64,000 bases of DNA from Pedosphaera sp. (GCA_028293285.1 JAQGPC010000177.1:56432-120431); one strand, 5' to 3'. Positions 26,401 through 35,496 are shown, counted from the stretch's first letter. The notes: a model not told the origin generated them from the letters alone. Program-made: numbers and translations.

Positions 26401-26523
26401 CCATGCCGCTGTGGAACTCCAGTTGTTGGCTGTGGCAGTGCTCCAGATTGTTGCCGCATGGCTTGCTTGCGTGAAAAGCGCGGCTAAAAAGCCCATGGTT
26501 GCGAAGAGGGTTTTGGTTTTCAT
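20479..26523 (-). CDS. Giant secreted multidomain beta-rich protein (2014 residues)
   Basis: A signal peptide (1-23, ending SHA) precedes ~700 residues of beta-helix-like passenger with autotransporter-type strand repeats (LTKVGTATWTMTAANTYSG; FTKSGAGTVTLGAANTYNG). Next come Cys-paired Ig-like repeats (~795-960), a fibronectin III-like unit near 970-1060 (VTISWTAPGSGPAPTGYNV), several invasin/filamin-like units, a LamG/ConA-like lectin region (ALWLDSSVASSV ... DISEVLIYNSDE), an Ig-like unit and a cadherin-like unit (NHPPVAGNDYYTRV). The end is YYRLRYNP, the tail shared by other proteins of this locus. No C-terminal barrel is seen. It is probably a surface-exposed or secreted glycan-binding or adhesion protein. 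The function is unknown. Confidence 0.85.
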   Translation of the reverse strand: MKTKTLFATMGFLAALFTQASHAATIWSTATANNWSSTAAWVGGVVPTGADTAIITNGATITINDSRTTGFTIVTNAGKLKVNSGLTVTLGDLDIRSGGGFSWANSASFTFSGNVTNNGQFPYDAIGGLGSSYTFTYSGSGKTLAGSITNQTANFTGTYQNLGTLALGQGNAVAQTLTGTGALTNRGLIVHAGNAAPTIATLVTTTQGNTYVHNNGQMGTFRSGTFYNIGYGAGGGSLSLSGVTNILNNLIIANGGNFPTWPTTLALGGALHYNDDSSGTFATAVSMSNNASIGGFGAAITASGVFNDGGNARSLTKVGTATWTMTAANTYSGATRIERGTLQLNDNNGSINDASELTFVGTGTFTVDNTGAAAARNENMAALTFSAGDGEVRSTRTAAQNAFVTFSSLASRSTGAVGVFGNVGGTLGTQNKIILTGQAAGFINQGLFQGTAAGSGANYAYYDSGGYVRAAIYGTDAGFVSSAGGATMGAVSGNHLNLTVDVTAQTDVSINTLRLAPGVDVTLDAGQTLILANGGLLKQGGGAVSIISGGLAVNNNGVELVARSDASADLLTINTPIIGSGAFTKSGAGTVTLGAANTYNGNTYVNAGTLTLAAGGSIGNSPVITVNAGATLSLGAAKTLGSSSPQDLRGSGTISGALVTLDASGTIHPGGAGTYGTLSFGTGLTLNSATIVTFDLGNAAQGTNFNDRINVTGTFTPGNANVVINPGSDFGPGVYTLVAGSAAPVGSFNSTVTFASGSASGTISTSGNNILLTVSSFASCSTPSSFSVTGGTGCSDTGVTVGLSGSELGTTYTLKQNGTNAGSPIAGTGSAISFGNLTTAGTYTVVGTNGCGSGATMIGSATVNQAPSVYTLTNGDGCSSPGVTVTLGASDIGITYQLLRDNVPVGSPTNAATVNGINFGLQTTPGSYSVQATNATCAAVMMTGTNVITATPNAPTSLLAIADDSQVTISWTAPGSGPAPTGYNVKRSTTSGSGYTTLGAGANVSGSPFTDTTAVNGTVYYYVVSSLNGSCESTNSAPEAAATPNPNFSAFTITGSGSVAAGDDNQLTITAVDTSGATVTGISGDIALTFSGLAAAPNGSLSTVKDRNGVARNLGVVTTINFMNGVGSTASGAGMLVAHKAESATLQVSDGTHSSTSTGGFGLSLTVSAGADSAYRITTTNTAPVVGDTNTLTLAIVDQYQNPSSFTGTKNITFGGLGAAPDGSLPTVDGVPFGTATAINFSSSASAGVVAHKAEVGALLSATDGTLSTTGTGGTAPTFSPTFGAATQLGIVTQPSSSATAGIAFAQQPVVVVLDTFANAVSNSTASVTATASAGAPQGATSVNANGSNGRATFSGLSLTNAGSITLAFSSTGLISTNSSGITVSANAVANLVWTTQPGAATHGSPFGTQPALRTVDQYGNTSTTSLPGTITVTVSLSGGGTLIGTTSTNIGTSGGNGTVAFTDLQINGAGAGKQLLASTAGSYGAPPAGMALWLDSSVASSVITNASGFVTNWNDLSGNGHHFSYGFGANSTVYTNVSSPSGRKVVTFVGTGALTNRTYTNTSANLSVFVVTKNRVNGQGNGGQYPSPLSGTDGVSADFAWQLATFYFELGQFGTRASMNRGSGGTFGFEDYGVYNSSAAYHTLEYVTTSGTKGFWINGTRATAAQSAAMGNFNLKVLCLGNQLVANAAPGSSYLDGDISEVLIYNSDESANRAAIESYLFNKWQSASFPDLSATTAPFTVDKAVSSGAFASSLNPSGFGDSVTFTNAVTGVTTPTGDVIFRTNDAAWSTIVLSTGVATITTATLPRGTISVAAEYAGDSNFHGVTNSLVQTVTNHPPVAGNDYYTRVKDFSVNVRISDLLTNDSDLDFDAIQFIETSATTTNGTLLSNNGTFILVPTNNVNDAFTYTIHDGQGGTNSGTVIISLLPAVFGSASGNVTVTATNVTAVLSGIADYNYSVQRATNVNFTLGVTNFPPVTAPASGQITNIDDFSDLFGSPNINVPDAAYYRLRYNP

Positions 26524-26708
26524 AAATTTCCTTTTCTGGATGAGTGGGTGATCTGCATGCGATGGTAATGAAATCTGATTCTGACATTAACCACGTGGCT
26601 GTCGGCAGCACAAATCCAGAGAACTCACGCATCGCGCACGAGCGTTGCTCATCCTGGAAGGTAAACGTGGGACTGTTCGAAAGCTTAACGACGCGAAGTT
26701 TGTCTGGT

Positions 26709-26729
26709 AGTCCCATGAAGTGGGGACGG
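26709..26729 (-). promoter_or_regulatory. Locus palindrome copy 2 (points to the giant secreted protein)
   Basis: GTCCC-ATGAAGTG-GGGAC on the plus strand, 185 bases from the start at 26523. It is an exact inverted copy of 26756-26776 over 21 bp. Confidence 0.6.
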
Positions 26730-26755
26730 CGAAATGGCGGCGTAGCGTGAACACA

Positions 26756-26776
26756 CCGTCCCCACTTCATGGGACT
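26756..26776 (+). promoter_or_regulatory. Locus palindrome copy 3 (points to the pseudopilin-like gene)
   Basis: Reads CGTCCCCACTTCATGGGACT on the plus strand, 59 bases before the start at 26836. It is separated from its inverted partner by 26 bases. Confidence 0.6.
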
Positions 26777-26835
26777 GCAACAGCAGGCGGCCAACTGCTA
26801 ATCATATACGAACCCCAAAAGCACTGCTTTGTTGT

Positions 26836-27753
26836 ATGACCATTCAAAAAAAAGAACCTATGGTTAAACGGCTCCCCCATGCGTTCACCCTGATCGAGCT
26901 GCTCGTCGTAATCGCCATCATCGCCATTCTCGCCGCGCTGCTGCTTCCCGCGCTGGGGAGGGCGAAAGACAAAGCCCTCGCCGCGGCGTGTTTGAGCAAC
27001 ACCAAACAGATCGGGCTCGCGGTTTTGATGTATGCGTCGGACAACAGCGAAGTCTTCCCAACGCCGGTCAAATGGTGGACGCCGCCTCCTTATGTAAACT
27101 CCAAAGGTTTGAAATGCGGTGGCGAATGGAAAGGCTCGGACGTCAACATCGAGGCGAACACCATCGCGCCGATGCTGGTTTTGTACATGCCGAACAACAA
27201 AGTCTGGGTGTGCCCCAAACGCAAACGCGGCCTGACTTACACCACCGAACCAGGAGAGTTCGATCCCAGCATTACGGGATTCCTTTCCTACGGCTTCAAT
27301 GAAATCGGAGTTTTTGGCGGCGCGGACCCTGTGACCGGCGATATGAAAACGCAGTATTTCAAAACTATCAGTGTCAGCCGCCCGTCCGAAGTGATCGCCA
27401 TTTCTGACGTCAGTGGTTCAAACAATCCAAATAACGCCGGCGGCGGCGACAGCAGCGCTGACGCCGCGTGGCTCGACACTGTTTGGGCGCGGTACTCTGG
27501 TGCGGGCCGGGGCGTTTCGGGAATGAACGGACGGCTCCAAACCGCCCATGCCAAACATAACAAACGCGTGAACATCATTTACGTTGACGGTCACGCCGCA
27601 CCGTCATTGCCAAGCAAGATTACCTGGGGACAATTCTGGGCCGTGCTGACGCCGAACACTCCGCTGCAGGATTTTGGCGGTGGAAAAATTTCAAGCGATC
27701 CCATCAGCGAGCCAGGATACGATGCCCTGGAATGGTCGAGCGCGCCAGAATGA
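26836..27753 (+). CDS. Pseudopilin-like protein with N-terminal methylation motif
   Basis: 305 residues. The leader KRLPHA is followed by [19 protein letters not shown], and the basic/Cys segment [18 protein letters not shown] matches the first pseudopilin-like gene (14328-15197). A late [12 protein letters not shown] corresponds to the H-X9-DG region. It begins a run of three plus-strand genes (this gene, a 326-residue secreted protein, a GH71/99-like enzyme), divergent from the giant secreted protein. The role is unknown; the family is usually surface- or pseudopilus-associated. Confidence 0.88.
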   Translation: MTIQKKEPMVKRLPHAFTLIELLVVIAIIAILAALLLPALGRAKDKALAAACLSNTKQIGLAVLMYASDNSEVFPTPVKWWTPPPYVNSKGLKCGGEWKGSDVNIEANTIAPMLVLYMPNNKVWVCPKRKRGLTYTTEPGEFDPSITGFLSYGFNEIGVFGGADPVTGDMKTQYFKTISVSRPSEVIAISDVSGSNNPNNAGGGDSSADAAWLDTVWARYSGAGRGVSGMNGRLQTAHAKHNKRVNIIYVDGHAAPSLPSKITWGQFWAVLTPNTPLQDFGGGKISSDPISEPGYDALEWSSAPE

Positions 27754-27804
27754 TCGACGCATAAATTTAGTTCGAAACCCAAATCACCTGAAAGGTCACA
27801 ACCA

Positions 27805-28785
27805 ATGAAAACTGCATTCGCTGCCTGCATCGTCGCAATCGCGGTGCTCGCATCAACTGTCCACGCGCAAACCGGGGTTACCTGGAATCCGGGCGGGCCG
27901 GATCCGGGTTTGTGGAGCAATCCGGCAAACTGGGGCGGCACTGTGCCGGTGTCCGGCTACAAGGCGTACATCAACAACGGCACCATTGGTCCGTGCATCG
28001 TGGACGGCGTGGCTGGCGGCTGCCAAATCGCCATCGCCAACGGCGGCGGTCCATCAACGCTTATTGTCACCAATGGCGGCGACCTGACAGCCGGTGATAC
28101 CAACGGCGACATTCACAACGCCGGCTGGACACAAATCGGCGGCAGCGGCACGGGCACAATGATCATTGAAAGCGGCGGCAACGTGAAATTCATGTTGCAC
28201 CTTTGGATCGGCCAGGATCCCGGCGGCGTCGGCACGCTCATCATGAATGGTGGCACAGCTTCGGTTACCAACCATCCAGACGGGAATTGGCAGTTGGGTT
28301 CAGGCGGTACAGGTTACATTTACATGAATGGTGGCACGCTGTTTTTGTTGAAATGGGACGGCACCACTCAAGTCAACGGCGCCTCTCACATTGACATCGC
28401 CGGGGGAACAATAATTGTGAACGGAGACAAGACAGGAATCCTCAATGCGCTTAAAGACACCGGCAAGGTAACAGCCTATGGCGGCAGCGGCACACTCAAT
28501 ATAGACTACAACAATATCAACCCCGGCAAGACGACGCTCTCCGCCGTGAGCAACGGAACACCCGGAAGGAAAATCAAGAGCATTGAACTCAATGGCGGTA
28601 ACGTGACGATCAAATACGAGACGACTTCCGGCGCAACCTATCATTTGGAGTCCAGCGCCTCGTTATCGCCCGCTTCATGGTCAATCGTTCCGGGAAGCAC
28701 GGTCACCGCTTCAGGAACTGAAGAGACGTTCTCGTTTCCCATTCCAGGCGATGCGCCAACGTTTTTCCGCGCGGCCTCCCCGTAA
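27805..28785 (+). CDS. Secreted repetitive beta-rich protein
   Basis: 326 residues with a signal peptide (MKTAFAACIVAIAVLASTVHA). The mature protein has glycine-rich repeats with a rung-like pattern: SGTGTMIIESGGNVKF, GGVGTLIMNGGTASV, GGTGYIYMNGGTLFL, SHIDIAGGTIIV. This suggests a beta-helix or stacked-strand fold. The C-terminal ~70 residues (IKYETTSGATYHLESSAS ... FFRAASP) form the tail module found in neighbours. No catalytic motif is recognised. It is probably a surface or secreted protein of the same operon as its neighbours. Confidence 0.8.
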   Translation: MKTAFAACIVAIAVLASTVHAQTGVTWNPGGPDPGLWSNPANWGGTVPVSGYKAYINNGTIGPCIVDGVAGGCQIAIANGGGPSTLIVTNGGDLTAGDTNGDIHNAGWTQIGGSGTGTMIIESGGNVKFMLHLWIGQDPGGVGTLIMNGGTASVTNHPDGNWQLGSGGTGYIYMNGGTLFLLKWDGTTQVNGASHIDIAGGTIIVNGDKTGILNALKDTGKVTAYGGSGTLNIDYNNINPGKTTLSAVSNGTPGRKIKSIELNGGNVTIKYETTSGATYHLESSASLSPASWSIVPGSTVTASGTEETFSFPIPGDAPTFFRAASP

Positions 28786-28827
28786 CGGCAACTCGCCGCG
28801 AAACGGGTTTCGTGGCAAAAGATTGCG

Positions 28828-31368
28828 ATGAAGCTTCCGTGCCCTGCCACTGGTGTTGTCCTGCCCGTTGGGAAGCAGACATGTTTCGCCGTGCCTGGCG
28901 CGCTGCGTTGTTTCCTCGTTATTCACTTCGCCCTGCTCCTTGCTTGGTCGTCGCCAGCCGCGAACACGGTGTATCTCACACCGATTAACTGCTGCGACCA
29001 ATCCATCATCACCACGAACATCGGCGGCCAAACGGTGTGGCGGAACGTTCCCGGCAGTTCTTCCATCGGTTTTGCGGTGCCGACCAATACGTTCACTTAC
29101 ACCCCAAGCATGCCTGTTTATGTCGAAGCGGTCTATTACGACGAAGGCGACGGACAGATCAGTTTGCAATACGATTCGATGTCCGGCGGGGCGTATGCGA
29201 ACTCGCTTCGGCACGTTCGGACTTCGCGCGTGGACACGAGGTTGTTCGTGCATGCCTATTATGTTTTGCAGTCGCCGGATTTCCGCCATCGTCAGGGCAC
29301 CGGATCGGATTTGCGTCTGAGTCTCGGCGGCCAGCCGCCATTGTCCGTGCAGCGATGCACGATTCAGAATCACCCGTTCACCAACGAACAATTCCAGGCC
29401 GTTCTCGCTACGCCATGGCTGCAACCCTATTCCGGCCCGACTCGCACCGATGTGGACAACAACACGTTGAATCAAAAAGTCTTGGCCGGTTACCAGGGCT
29501 GGTTTCGCGCACCGAACGATCTGGCGGACAATGGCTGGTTTCATTGGTTCAAAAACGGTTCAGCGAATCCAACCAACTACAACACAGATATGTGGCCGGA
29601 CATCTCCGGCTTCAACGAAGACGAACTGTTTCCTGCCGGCACGATCAAGACGCGCAGCGGCCTGCCGGCAAAACTATTTTCCTCCACCACGCCGAAGACC
29701 GTGAGCCGCCATTTTCAATGGATGCGCAAATACAACATTGACGGCGCATTCCTCCAGCGTTTCGTCTCCGCCAACAGCGGCGGCGCGTTCGGTGGCGATG
29801 AGTTCGCGCTTGCCAACGTCCGCGCCGGCGCGCACCAGGAGGGACGCATCTGGGCGATCGAATACGACGTCTCCTCTCTTGGCACAAACAACGCGCTAAC
29901 GACCATCAGTAACGACTGGCGCTGGCTCTGCGATATGGCCGGCGTTCGCAATGATTCGCGCTACGCGCACGAAAACGGAAAACCCGTGGTGTTCGTCTGG
30001 GGACTGCCTTTCACACACAACAATTTCACGCTCGCCGCGGCCGACGACATCATAAATTTTTTCAAGAACGATCCTGTTTACGGCAGCAACTATGTCATCG
30101 GCGGCTGGCCGAACACGTGGCGCAGCATGAACACGTGGAGCAACCATTTTAAACTTCATGATGGCGGATTGATCTGGCAGTCGCAGAGCCATCTCCAGGA
30201 TCGCCAGCAGATGACCGCGTGGAACATTCATTATTTTCCGCACGTTGCGCCCGGCGGTTCGTGGTCTCATCTGCAAAAATATTCCAGCGAGAGCGAGCGC
30301 GATTATGTCCCGCGCACTGGCGGCGCGTTTTACTGGCAGGCGATCAACGATGCACTGAACAGCGGCGCGACGCGGTTGTTCGTTGGCATGTTCGACGAAT
30401 ACGATGAAAGCACCGCCATCATGCCGATGACGGATGACCCGCCCGATCACGCGCCGAACATCGGAAGATTTCTCACGAACCTCGGCAAGCCGTCCGACTG
30501 GTGGCTGTGGCTCACCGGCGTCGCTCGTGATGTGTTACGGGGCACTCGTGTGCTGAGCGCCACGGTGCCCACCGAAGCTGAGTACGCGAATTTCATGGCC
30601 ACGAATGACCTCGCCGGGCTTCCGCCTGCGCGCCGAGCCACGCTGCTGATTCCTTCCGGCGCGATCTGGAAATACCTTGATACCGGCGTGGCACCCGCCG
30701 CGAATTGGAAAAGCAACAGCTTCAACGAGGCTGGCTGGAAGACTGGCGCGGCCGAGTTGGGCTACGGTGACGGCGGTGAAACGACAATCATCAACTACGG
30801 TGGCAATGCGAACAATAAATACATCACCGCCTGGTTTCGTCACTCGTTCGTCGTGACCAATCCTGCTGATTATTTTTCATTGGTGTTAGGCATCGTGCGT
30901 GACGACGGTGCTGCCGCTTATCTGAACGGGCAGGAACTTTATCGCATGAATCTCCCGGCGGGCGCGATTTCATCCAGCACATTGGCAACGAATGATGTCA
31001 ACAGTTTCGACGAACGCGCGTTCTTCGAGCGCAACGTGGATTCCGCACTGCTCGTGCCCGGCACGAACGTGCTGGCAGTCGAAGTCCATCAAATCAGCGC
31101 ATCCAGTCCCGATTTGAGTTTTGATTTCACACTCACAGGACTGACGACCGAACAAGTTCGCCCGCGGCTTGAAATCAGTTCCATCCCGAGCAGCGCGAAA
31201 CTGAACTGGCCCGCCACCACGGGATTCTTCGTGCCCTTCACAGCGAGCAATTTGTCCGCGGCGACATGGACTCGCACGACCAATATGACTGCTCTTTCCA
31301 ACGGTCAATGGCAGGTGACACTTCCACTCTCAAGCGGACCGCAATGGTTCAAACTCGGTGCGCCCTGA
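28828..31368 (+). CDS. Secreted GH71/GH99-like enzyme with beta-sandwich modules
   Basis: 846 residues. A signal sequence lies at ~25-45 (LRCFLVIHFALLLAWSSPAA); a GTG at 28891 would give a more typical signal peptide and may be the true start. An N-terminal beta region (~46-200) precedes the GH71/99-like catalytic barrel (~205-570: NQKVLAGYQGWF, MWPDISGFNEDELF, YNIDGAFLQRF, VFVWGLPF, GGWPNTWRS, FDEYDESTAIMP). A beta-sandwich at ~610-780 (SGAIWKYLDTG ... VLAVEVHQ) and a C-terminal tail ending WFKLGAP follow. Family members have been annotated as xylosidase/arabinosidase or mutanase-like; the substrate is unproven. It ends 51 bases before the converging GH87-like gene. Confidence 0.8.
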   Translation: MKLPCPATGVVLPVGKQTCFAVPGALRCFLVIHFALLLAWSSPAANTVYLTPINCCDQSIITTNIGGQTVWRNVPGSSSIGFAVPTNTFTYTPSMPVYVEAVYYDEGDGQISLQYDSMSGGAYANSLRHVRTSRVDTRLFVHAYYVLQSPDFRHRQGTGSDLRLSLGGQPPLSVQRCTIQNHPFTNEQFQAVLATPWLQPYSGPTRTDVDNNTLNQKVLAGYQGWFRAPNDLADNGWFHWFKNGSANPTNYNTDMWPDISGFNEDELFPAGTIKTRSGLPAKLFSSTTPKTVSRHFQWMRKYNIDGAFLQRFVSANSGGAFGGDEFALANVRAGAHQEGRIWAIEYDVSSLGTNNALTTISNDWRWLCDMAGVRNDSRYAHENGKPVVFVWGLPFTHNNFTLAAADDIINFFKNDPVYGSNYVIGGWPNTWRSMNTWSNHFKLHDGGLIWQSQSHLQDRQQMTAWNIHYFPHVAPGGSWSHLQKYSSESERDYVPRTGGAFYWQAINDALNSGATRLFVGMFDEYDESTAIMPMTDDPPDHAPNIGRFLTNLGKPSDWWLWLTGVARDVLRGTRVLSATVPTEAEYANFMATNDLAGLPPARRATLLIPSGAIWKYLDTGVAPAANWKSNSFNEAGWKTGAAELGYGDGGETTIINYGGNANNKYITAWFRHSFVVTNPADYFSLVLGIVRDDGAAAYLNGQELYRMNLPAGAISSSTLATNDVNSFDERAFFERNVDSALLVPGTNVLAVEVHQISASSPDLSFDFTLTGLTTEQVRPRLEISSIPSSAKLNWPATTGFFVPFTASNLSAATWTRTTNMTALSNGQWQVTLPLSSGPQWFKLGAP

Positions 31369-31419
31369 AACACGGGACAATCCAAATATTAATGCCTTCG
31401 CGAGCCGCAACCTGCGGGG

Positions 31420-34400
31420 TTACGGTGACACCGAGCGATAGTAACGTTTACCACTGTGCAGCGGGTTTGGATCGGTGAACGTGACGGTGTTGCCTGATGA
31501 GTTCGTGTTGCTTCCATCCAGCGGCGTCCAGTTCGCCGGCGAAAGGTTGGTTGTTACTTCGAGATGGTATGAGAATCCCGGGGCGGTGGAGTACGTGATC
31601 GTCACTGAACCATCGCTGTTGACCGCGATTCCAGGAATTGCAAGTCGAGGCGGCCCGCCGGGTGACAGGACTGCGAACGGTGCGCTGATGGCATTGCCCA
31701 AAGAAATTCCATTGGCAGGCGTGAACCATTTGTTCGTGAGATAATTTTGCACTGCCGTCAGGTCGGCAGCATTGAGCGCGGTATTGTAAACGAGCACTTC
31801 CGCCACGTCGCCGTCCCACCCGTTATCCACTGTGCCCGGAGATGGCTCGAGCCGTCCGCCGATCGTCACGTCGGTGATGGCGTATTTGTAAGGGCTGATC
31901 CCGTTGATGATGCTCGCGCCGTTGCTGCGTGAGAGACCGGTGGATTCGGTCACGAACAAACTGGCCGCGCCCGCGTTGTCCGCGAATGTCAGGACGAAGG
32001 GTGTGTTCACCGGAGCGGAGGCAACATTCCCCTGCATCGGAGTCGCCGTGCGATTTCGCTGAATTCCCAACGGATACGGCGCGGCCTGGCTGCCGTCGGT
32101 GAGGACCACGACTCCCGCCGTTCCCTTGCCGTCAATTTGTCCGCTCGCGCTGAAGCTCACCGGCCCTTGCCAGGCAATTGAATTTTCCCACTGGCGCGCC
32201 ACAACGAAGTACGTCATCTGGCTGCTGCCGTTCGTGTAAGAATTCCTGCCGGTGTTGCCGAGGAACGTGCAGCCGGTCCCGAAGCCGTTGCCGTTTTTGT
32301 TGAAGCTGACGACCGGTTTGCCGTTGAGTTGGCCAAGTGCGGGTTGGAGTGCGGTTGAGTTTTGCGTGAACCAGAGGTTCGTGCCGGACACGCCTGCGCC
32401 GCCGATGCCCTTGTTTTTCCACGCCTGAACTTTGGTGCCGTTGGTGGTGAGCGTGTTCGCGTCGTTTGCGTCCAGCCAGAGCACCGCGCCGGAAACGGAG
32501 TTGCTGAATGTGGAAACAGCCAATGATGCGACAAGCTGATTGCCGCTTCCAGGCGCATCAATCGCGAGATTGCTGAACGTGACAACTCCGTTGCTGCCCG
32601 CGGCACCGATGTTGTAATGGGTGGTTCCCAGCAGTGTGCCGTTGCCATTGGTCAACGTGACGGCCACCAGCAAACTGGCCGGCAACCCGGTGGTGCTCGG
32701 ATTTCCCGCCGAATCCACCGTTCGGAGCACGGGTTGCTGTCCAAATGGAACGTCCGCGACCGCTGAACCGGGCTGCGTCGTAAATGCGAGCATTGCGACC
32801 GGACCGGTGACTGTGAATGCGCTGCTGTTTGCCGGCAGTGCGGAGCCGCTCAGCGCAGTTGCCGTGAGCGTTTTCGAGCCAGCCTGGTTCACGCTGAGGT
32901 CATTGAAATGAGCCAGGCCACCGCTATCGGTCAATCGTGTCAACGTTCCACCGAGAGTTCCCATGCCGCTGCCGAGCGAAAGATTGATGCCCGCGCCGAT
33001 GACCGGTTGGCCGTTCTCATCAAGCGCCTGCACTTGAACTTCCGGCGTGATCGTCGCACCCTGCAGCACACTGCCCGGCTGTTGCACGAAGGCCATTGCC
33101 GCCACCTGCGGGGTGAAGAAGCTGGCCGTCTCCGTGATTGGGCCGTTCATCGCGACGGAAGCCGGATTATTGACGCCGGAGTAAGAACCGCTTCCACTTC
33201 CCGTCCAGTTCGTGAAGCTGAATCCGGTCGCAGGCGTGGCTGTAATGTTCACGGTCGCCCCGCTGTTCTGCCAACCGCTGGCCGGATTCACGCTGCCACC
33301 GGCGCCGGAGTTCATCGTGAGGTAAAACTGCGTCGTGAAAGCCGCAATGTAAGCCGTGCTCGCCATCGGCGCGATCGTGTGCGAAATCGCGCCGCCATCG
33401 CTCCACGAAGTCCACACGTCCTGCACGCCCGCGCCGCTGTTCTGCGGCGAAGTGGCGCCAATGGTGTGTGTCGAGCCTTGCATCCAGTTGAAGGATTGCG
33501 AGCCCGTGTAATTCGTCCCGTCCACGGAGAACGAATGCCCCGACGGATTGGCCTGCACCGTCACGGTGATCGGCTGGGTCAAAAAGTTGAACGCAAACTG
33601 GCTGGACTGATCAACGCAATCGGTCAGATACTTGTTGGTTTGCACGGCGACGAGGTTGGTGCCGTTCACAGCCAGGCCGCTCACGTTGAGCGTTCCCTTC
33701 GCGTTGCTGTCGGCGAACACGCCAAAGACGCCGTCGCAATAATTGGTGTGATACGGGAACGGGTCTTGAGGATGATACGGCGGCACGCCGACGGCATAAC
33801 CGAAAACGTTTATGTCGCTCATTCCCGCATTCAACAACGTTCCGTTCCCTGGCGAAACAACCTGAACCGCATAGGACAGAGCGTTCGATATGTTGATGTT
33901 GTTTACATTCAACCCGTCGATGGTAACGCCGTGTGGACAGAGCGTGAGCGCGCCACGCCACCGCCACCCGGGATCATTGCCGCCGCAACGAATGAGATCG
34001 CAGCGCTGAGCCACGGTCATTCCGCGAAATACATTTGTGCCAATGGGAAATGTGCCAGCAATCAAGATGCCGCAACCGTCCGGGGCGTCCTGAAGCAGGC
34101 AGTCCTCAACCCGATTGCTGACGCCGCCGTAAATGCCGACACAGTTCGCGAAGAACGGCGACTGCACGGTGCAGTGCGAGAACACGTTGTTGCCCGCCTC
34201 ATAGGCCGGCGTGCGATAAGTCGCGGGCCAGATGGCGAGGCTGTCATCGCCCGTGTTCCGCGCGGTGCAATTGGTCACGATGGTATTGCGCATGCCCACG
34301 CATAAATTGATGCCATCGGCGAGCGTGTTTCTGAAGCGGCAGCCCTGAATCACCATGCCGTCGGAATTCGCCAGCCACGCGCCGGTTTTCGTATGTTCGA

Positions 34401-35397
34401 CCCAAACCCGTGAAATGCTCGAGTTTGTCCCGAACACTTCGCTGAAACCGTCATTCGCGTGGGAGTCGTTTCGCGAGTTGAGCTTTCCGATGATCGCGAA
34501 GTCGGCGAAATGAATGTTGCTGCCCGCGCCATTGAACCGGACGCGACCGCGTTCGTTGACGTACGTGGCTGGATTTCCAACGAATGTCGTGTACCACATG
34601 CCGGCTCCTTGAATCGTGACGCCGGAAGGCACATCGACATCGTTGGTGACGAGATAGTTTCCCGGCGGCACCCACACGATGCCCGGCCCGGCAGTGACGC
34701 AGTTCTTGATGGCCGCAGTGTCGTCAGCGATGCCGTTGCCAATGGCTCCGTTATTCAAAACGGAACGCGTACCGGGCGGCGTGTTGAGCGGCGGTGCGAC
34801 ATTTTCCAAATCCACCAGGTCAATGATGTAAGAGGCGGCAGTGTCGTCCGCATCCACTTGCAGACGGACGTGATCGTTCGAGTTGATGGAGAGATTCGAC
34901 AACCGCGCTTCGTCATAGTAATCGCGTGCTTTGCCATCGCCGGGGTTGTTGGAAAACGTGTATCCGCCATAGAGCCACGAATATTTCGAGGTGACCGGAA
35001 TCTTCCGAATGAACGCGCCATTCACATAAAGGCTTATCGTCGAATCAATGCCGGTTCCGTCCGGTGAATCGGGGATGCTGTAGCGCACGACCATCGCGTT
35101 TGCCGCCGTCTGGGCAGTCAACTCCACGTATTGTCCGGCAGCGGAGAGTTTGACGCACAATCTTCCCAACGATTCCGCGGCGACGGTGTTGGTGATTTCC
35201 ACATTTTTGTCCACGGCCCTCGGAGGCGGCCCGAGAATCGCGCCGCCGTTGATGGTCATGTCTTCGGCTTCGTAAGTCAGCCACGGCACGGTCGCGCCTG
35301 GCGCGGCAACAGTCGGCAAAGCGGGAATCAAAAGCACGCAGGCTGCGAGCGTTAATGCGATGAACTGCGAAGTCGAAAATGGAAAAGGATTTTTCAT
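31420..35397 (-). CDS. Secreted GH87-like alpha-1,3-glucanase/mycodextranase with accessory modules
   Basis: 1325 residues from ATG 35397 (signal peptide to ~32); frames from 35406 and 35478 are longer. Domains: CBM35-like sandwich (~38-195, VPWLTYEAEDMTI), right-handed beta-helix (~210-590), divergent InlB-like repeats (~600-765), Ig/invasin-like units (~770-960), LamG-like lectin (~975-1225) and tail ending YYRSVSP. In the helix, ADGIN is followed 23 and 24 residues later by the Asp pair of TGDDSLAIWP (Asp361, Asp384, Asp385), the three-Asp spacing I recall for GH87 catalytic residues. It probably cuts alpha-1,3-glucan or nigeran outside the cell. It is one of three paralogues here. A locus palindrome lies 99 bases upstream of the chosen start. 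Confidence 0.85.
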   Translation of the reverse strand: MKNPFPFSTSQFIALTLAACVLLIPALPTVAAPGATVPWLTYEAEDMTINGGAILGPPPRAVDKNVEITNTVAAESLGRLCVKLSAAGQYVELTAQTAANAMVVRYSIPDSPDGTGIDSTISLYVNGAFIRKIPVTSKYSWLYGGYTFSNNPGDGKARDYYDEARLSNLSINSNDHVRLQVDADDTAASYIIDLVDLENVAPPLNTPPGTRSVLNNGAIGNGIADDTAAIKNCVTAGPGIVWVPPGNYLVTNDVDVPSGVTIQGAGMWYTTFVGNPATYVNERGRVRFNGAGSNIHFADFAIIGKLNSRNDSHANDGFSEVFGTNSSISRVWVEHTKTGAWLANSDGMVIQGCRFRNTLADGINLCVGMRNTIVTNCTARNTGDDSLAIWPATYRTPAYEAGNNVFSHCTVQSPFFANCVGIYGGVSNRVEDCLLQDAPDGCGILIAGTFPIGTNVFRGMTVAQRCDLIRCGGNDPGWRWRGALTLCPHGVTIDGLNVNNINISNALSYAVQVVSPGNGTLLNAGMSDINVFGYAVGVPPYHPQDPFPYHTNYCDGVFGVFADSNAKGTLNVSGLAVNGTNLVAVQTNKYLTDCVDQSSQFAFNFLTQPITVTVQANPSGHSFSVDGTNYTGSQSFNWMQGSTHTIGATSPQNSGAGVQDVWTSWSDGGAISHTIAPMASTAYIAAFTTQFYLTMNSGAGGSVNPASGWQNSGATVNITATPATGFSFTNWTGSGSGSYSGVNNPASVAMNGPITETASFFTPQVAAMAFVQQPGSVLQGATITPEVQVQALDENGQPVIGAGINLSLGSGMGTLGGTLTRLTDSGGLAHFNDLSVNQAGSKTLTATALSGSALPANSSAFTVTGPVAMLAFTTQPGSAVADVPFGQQPVLRTVDSAGNPSTTGLPASLLVAVTLTNGNGTLLGTTHYNIGAAGSNGVVTFSNLAIDAPGSGNQLVASLAVSTFSNSVSGAVLWLDANDANTLTTNGTKVQAWKNKGIGGAGVSGTNLWFTQNSTALQPALGQLNGKPVVSFNKNGNGFGTGCTFLGNTGRNSYTNGSSQMTYFVVARQWENSIAWQGPVSFSASGQIDGKGTAGVVVLTDGSQAAPYPLGIQRNRTATPMQGNVASAPVNTPFVLTFADNAGAASLFVTESTGLSRSNGASIINGISPYKYAITDVTIGGRLEPSPGTVDNGWDGDVAEVLVYNTALNAADLTAVQNYLTNKWFTPANGISLGNAISAPFAVLSPGGPPRLAIPGIAVNSDGSVTITYSTAPGFSYHLEVTTNLSPANWTPLDGSNTNSSGNTVTFTDPNPLHSGKRYYRSVSP

Positions 35398-35496
35398 GAA
35401 GATCATATTACCGCGGGGCAGCAAACCGCCTCCTGAGATGATGATTGTTGGTTCTTTACCCGCGAGATCATAACTCATGTCCTGGCGTCACGCATC

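Larger units (their letters stand above)
26524..26835. other. Divergent intergenic region with a 21-bp inverted repeat
   Basis: The only clear content is the inverted pair of locus palindromes at 26709-26729 and 26756-26776. Two genes diverge from here: the giant secreted protein (-) and a pseudopilin-like protein (+). No coding frame is convincing. Confidence 0.7.

Noticed and set aside
26709..26776. Interpretation of the 21-bp inverted repeat as the ends of an insertion sequence or MITE
   Set aside because: Only 26 bases lie between the arms, no target duplication is apparent, and each arm is a member of the seven-copy palindrome set.
32908..34305. 465-residue plus-strand frame inside the first GH87-like gene
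   Set aside because: Antisense shadow of the beta-helix; Arg/His-rich composition without domain patterns.
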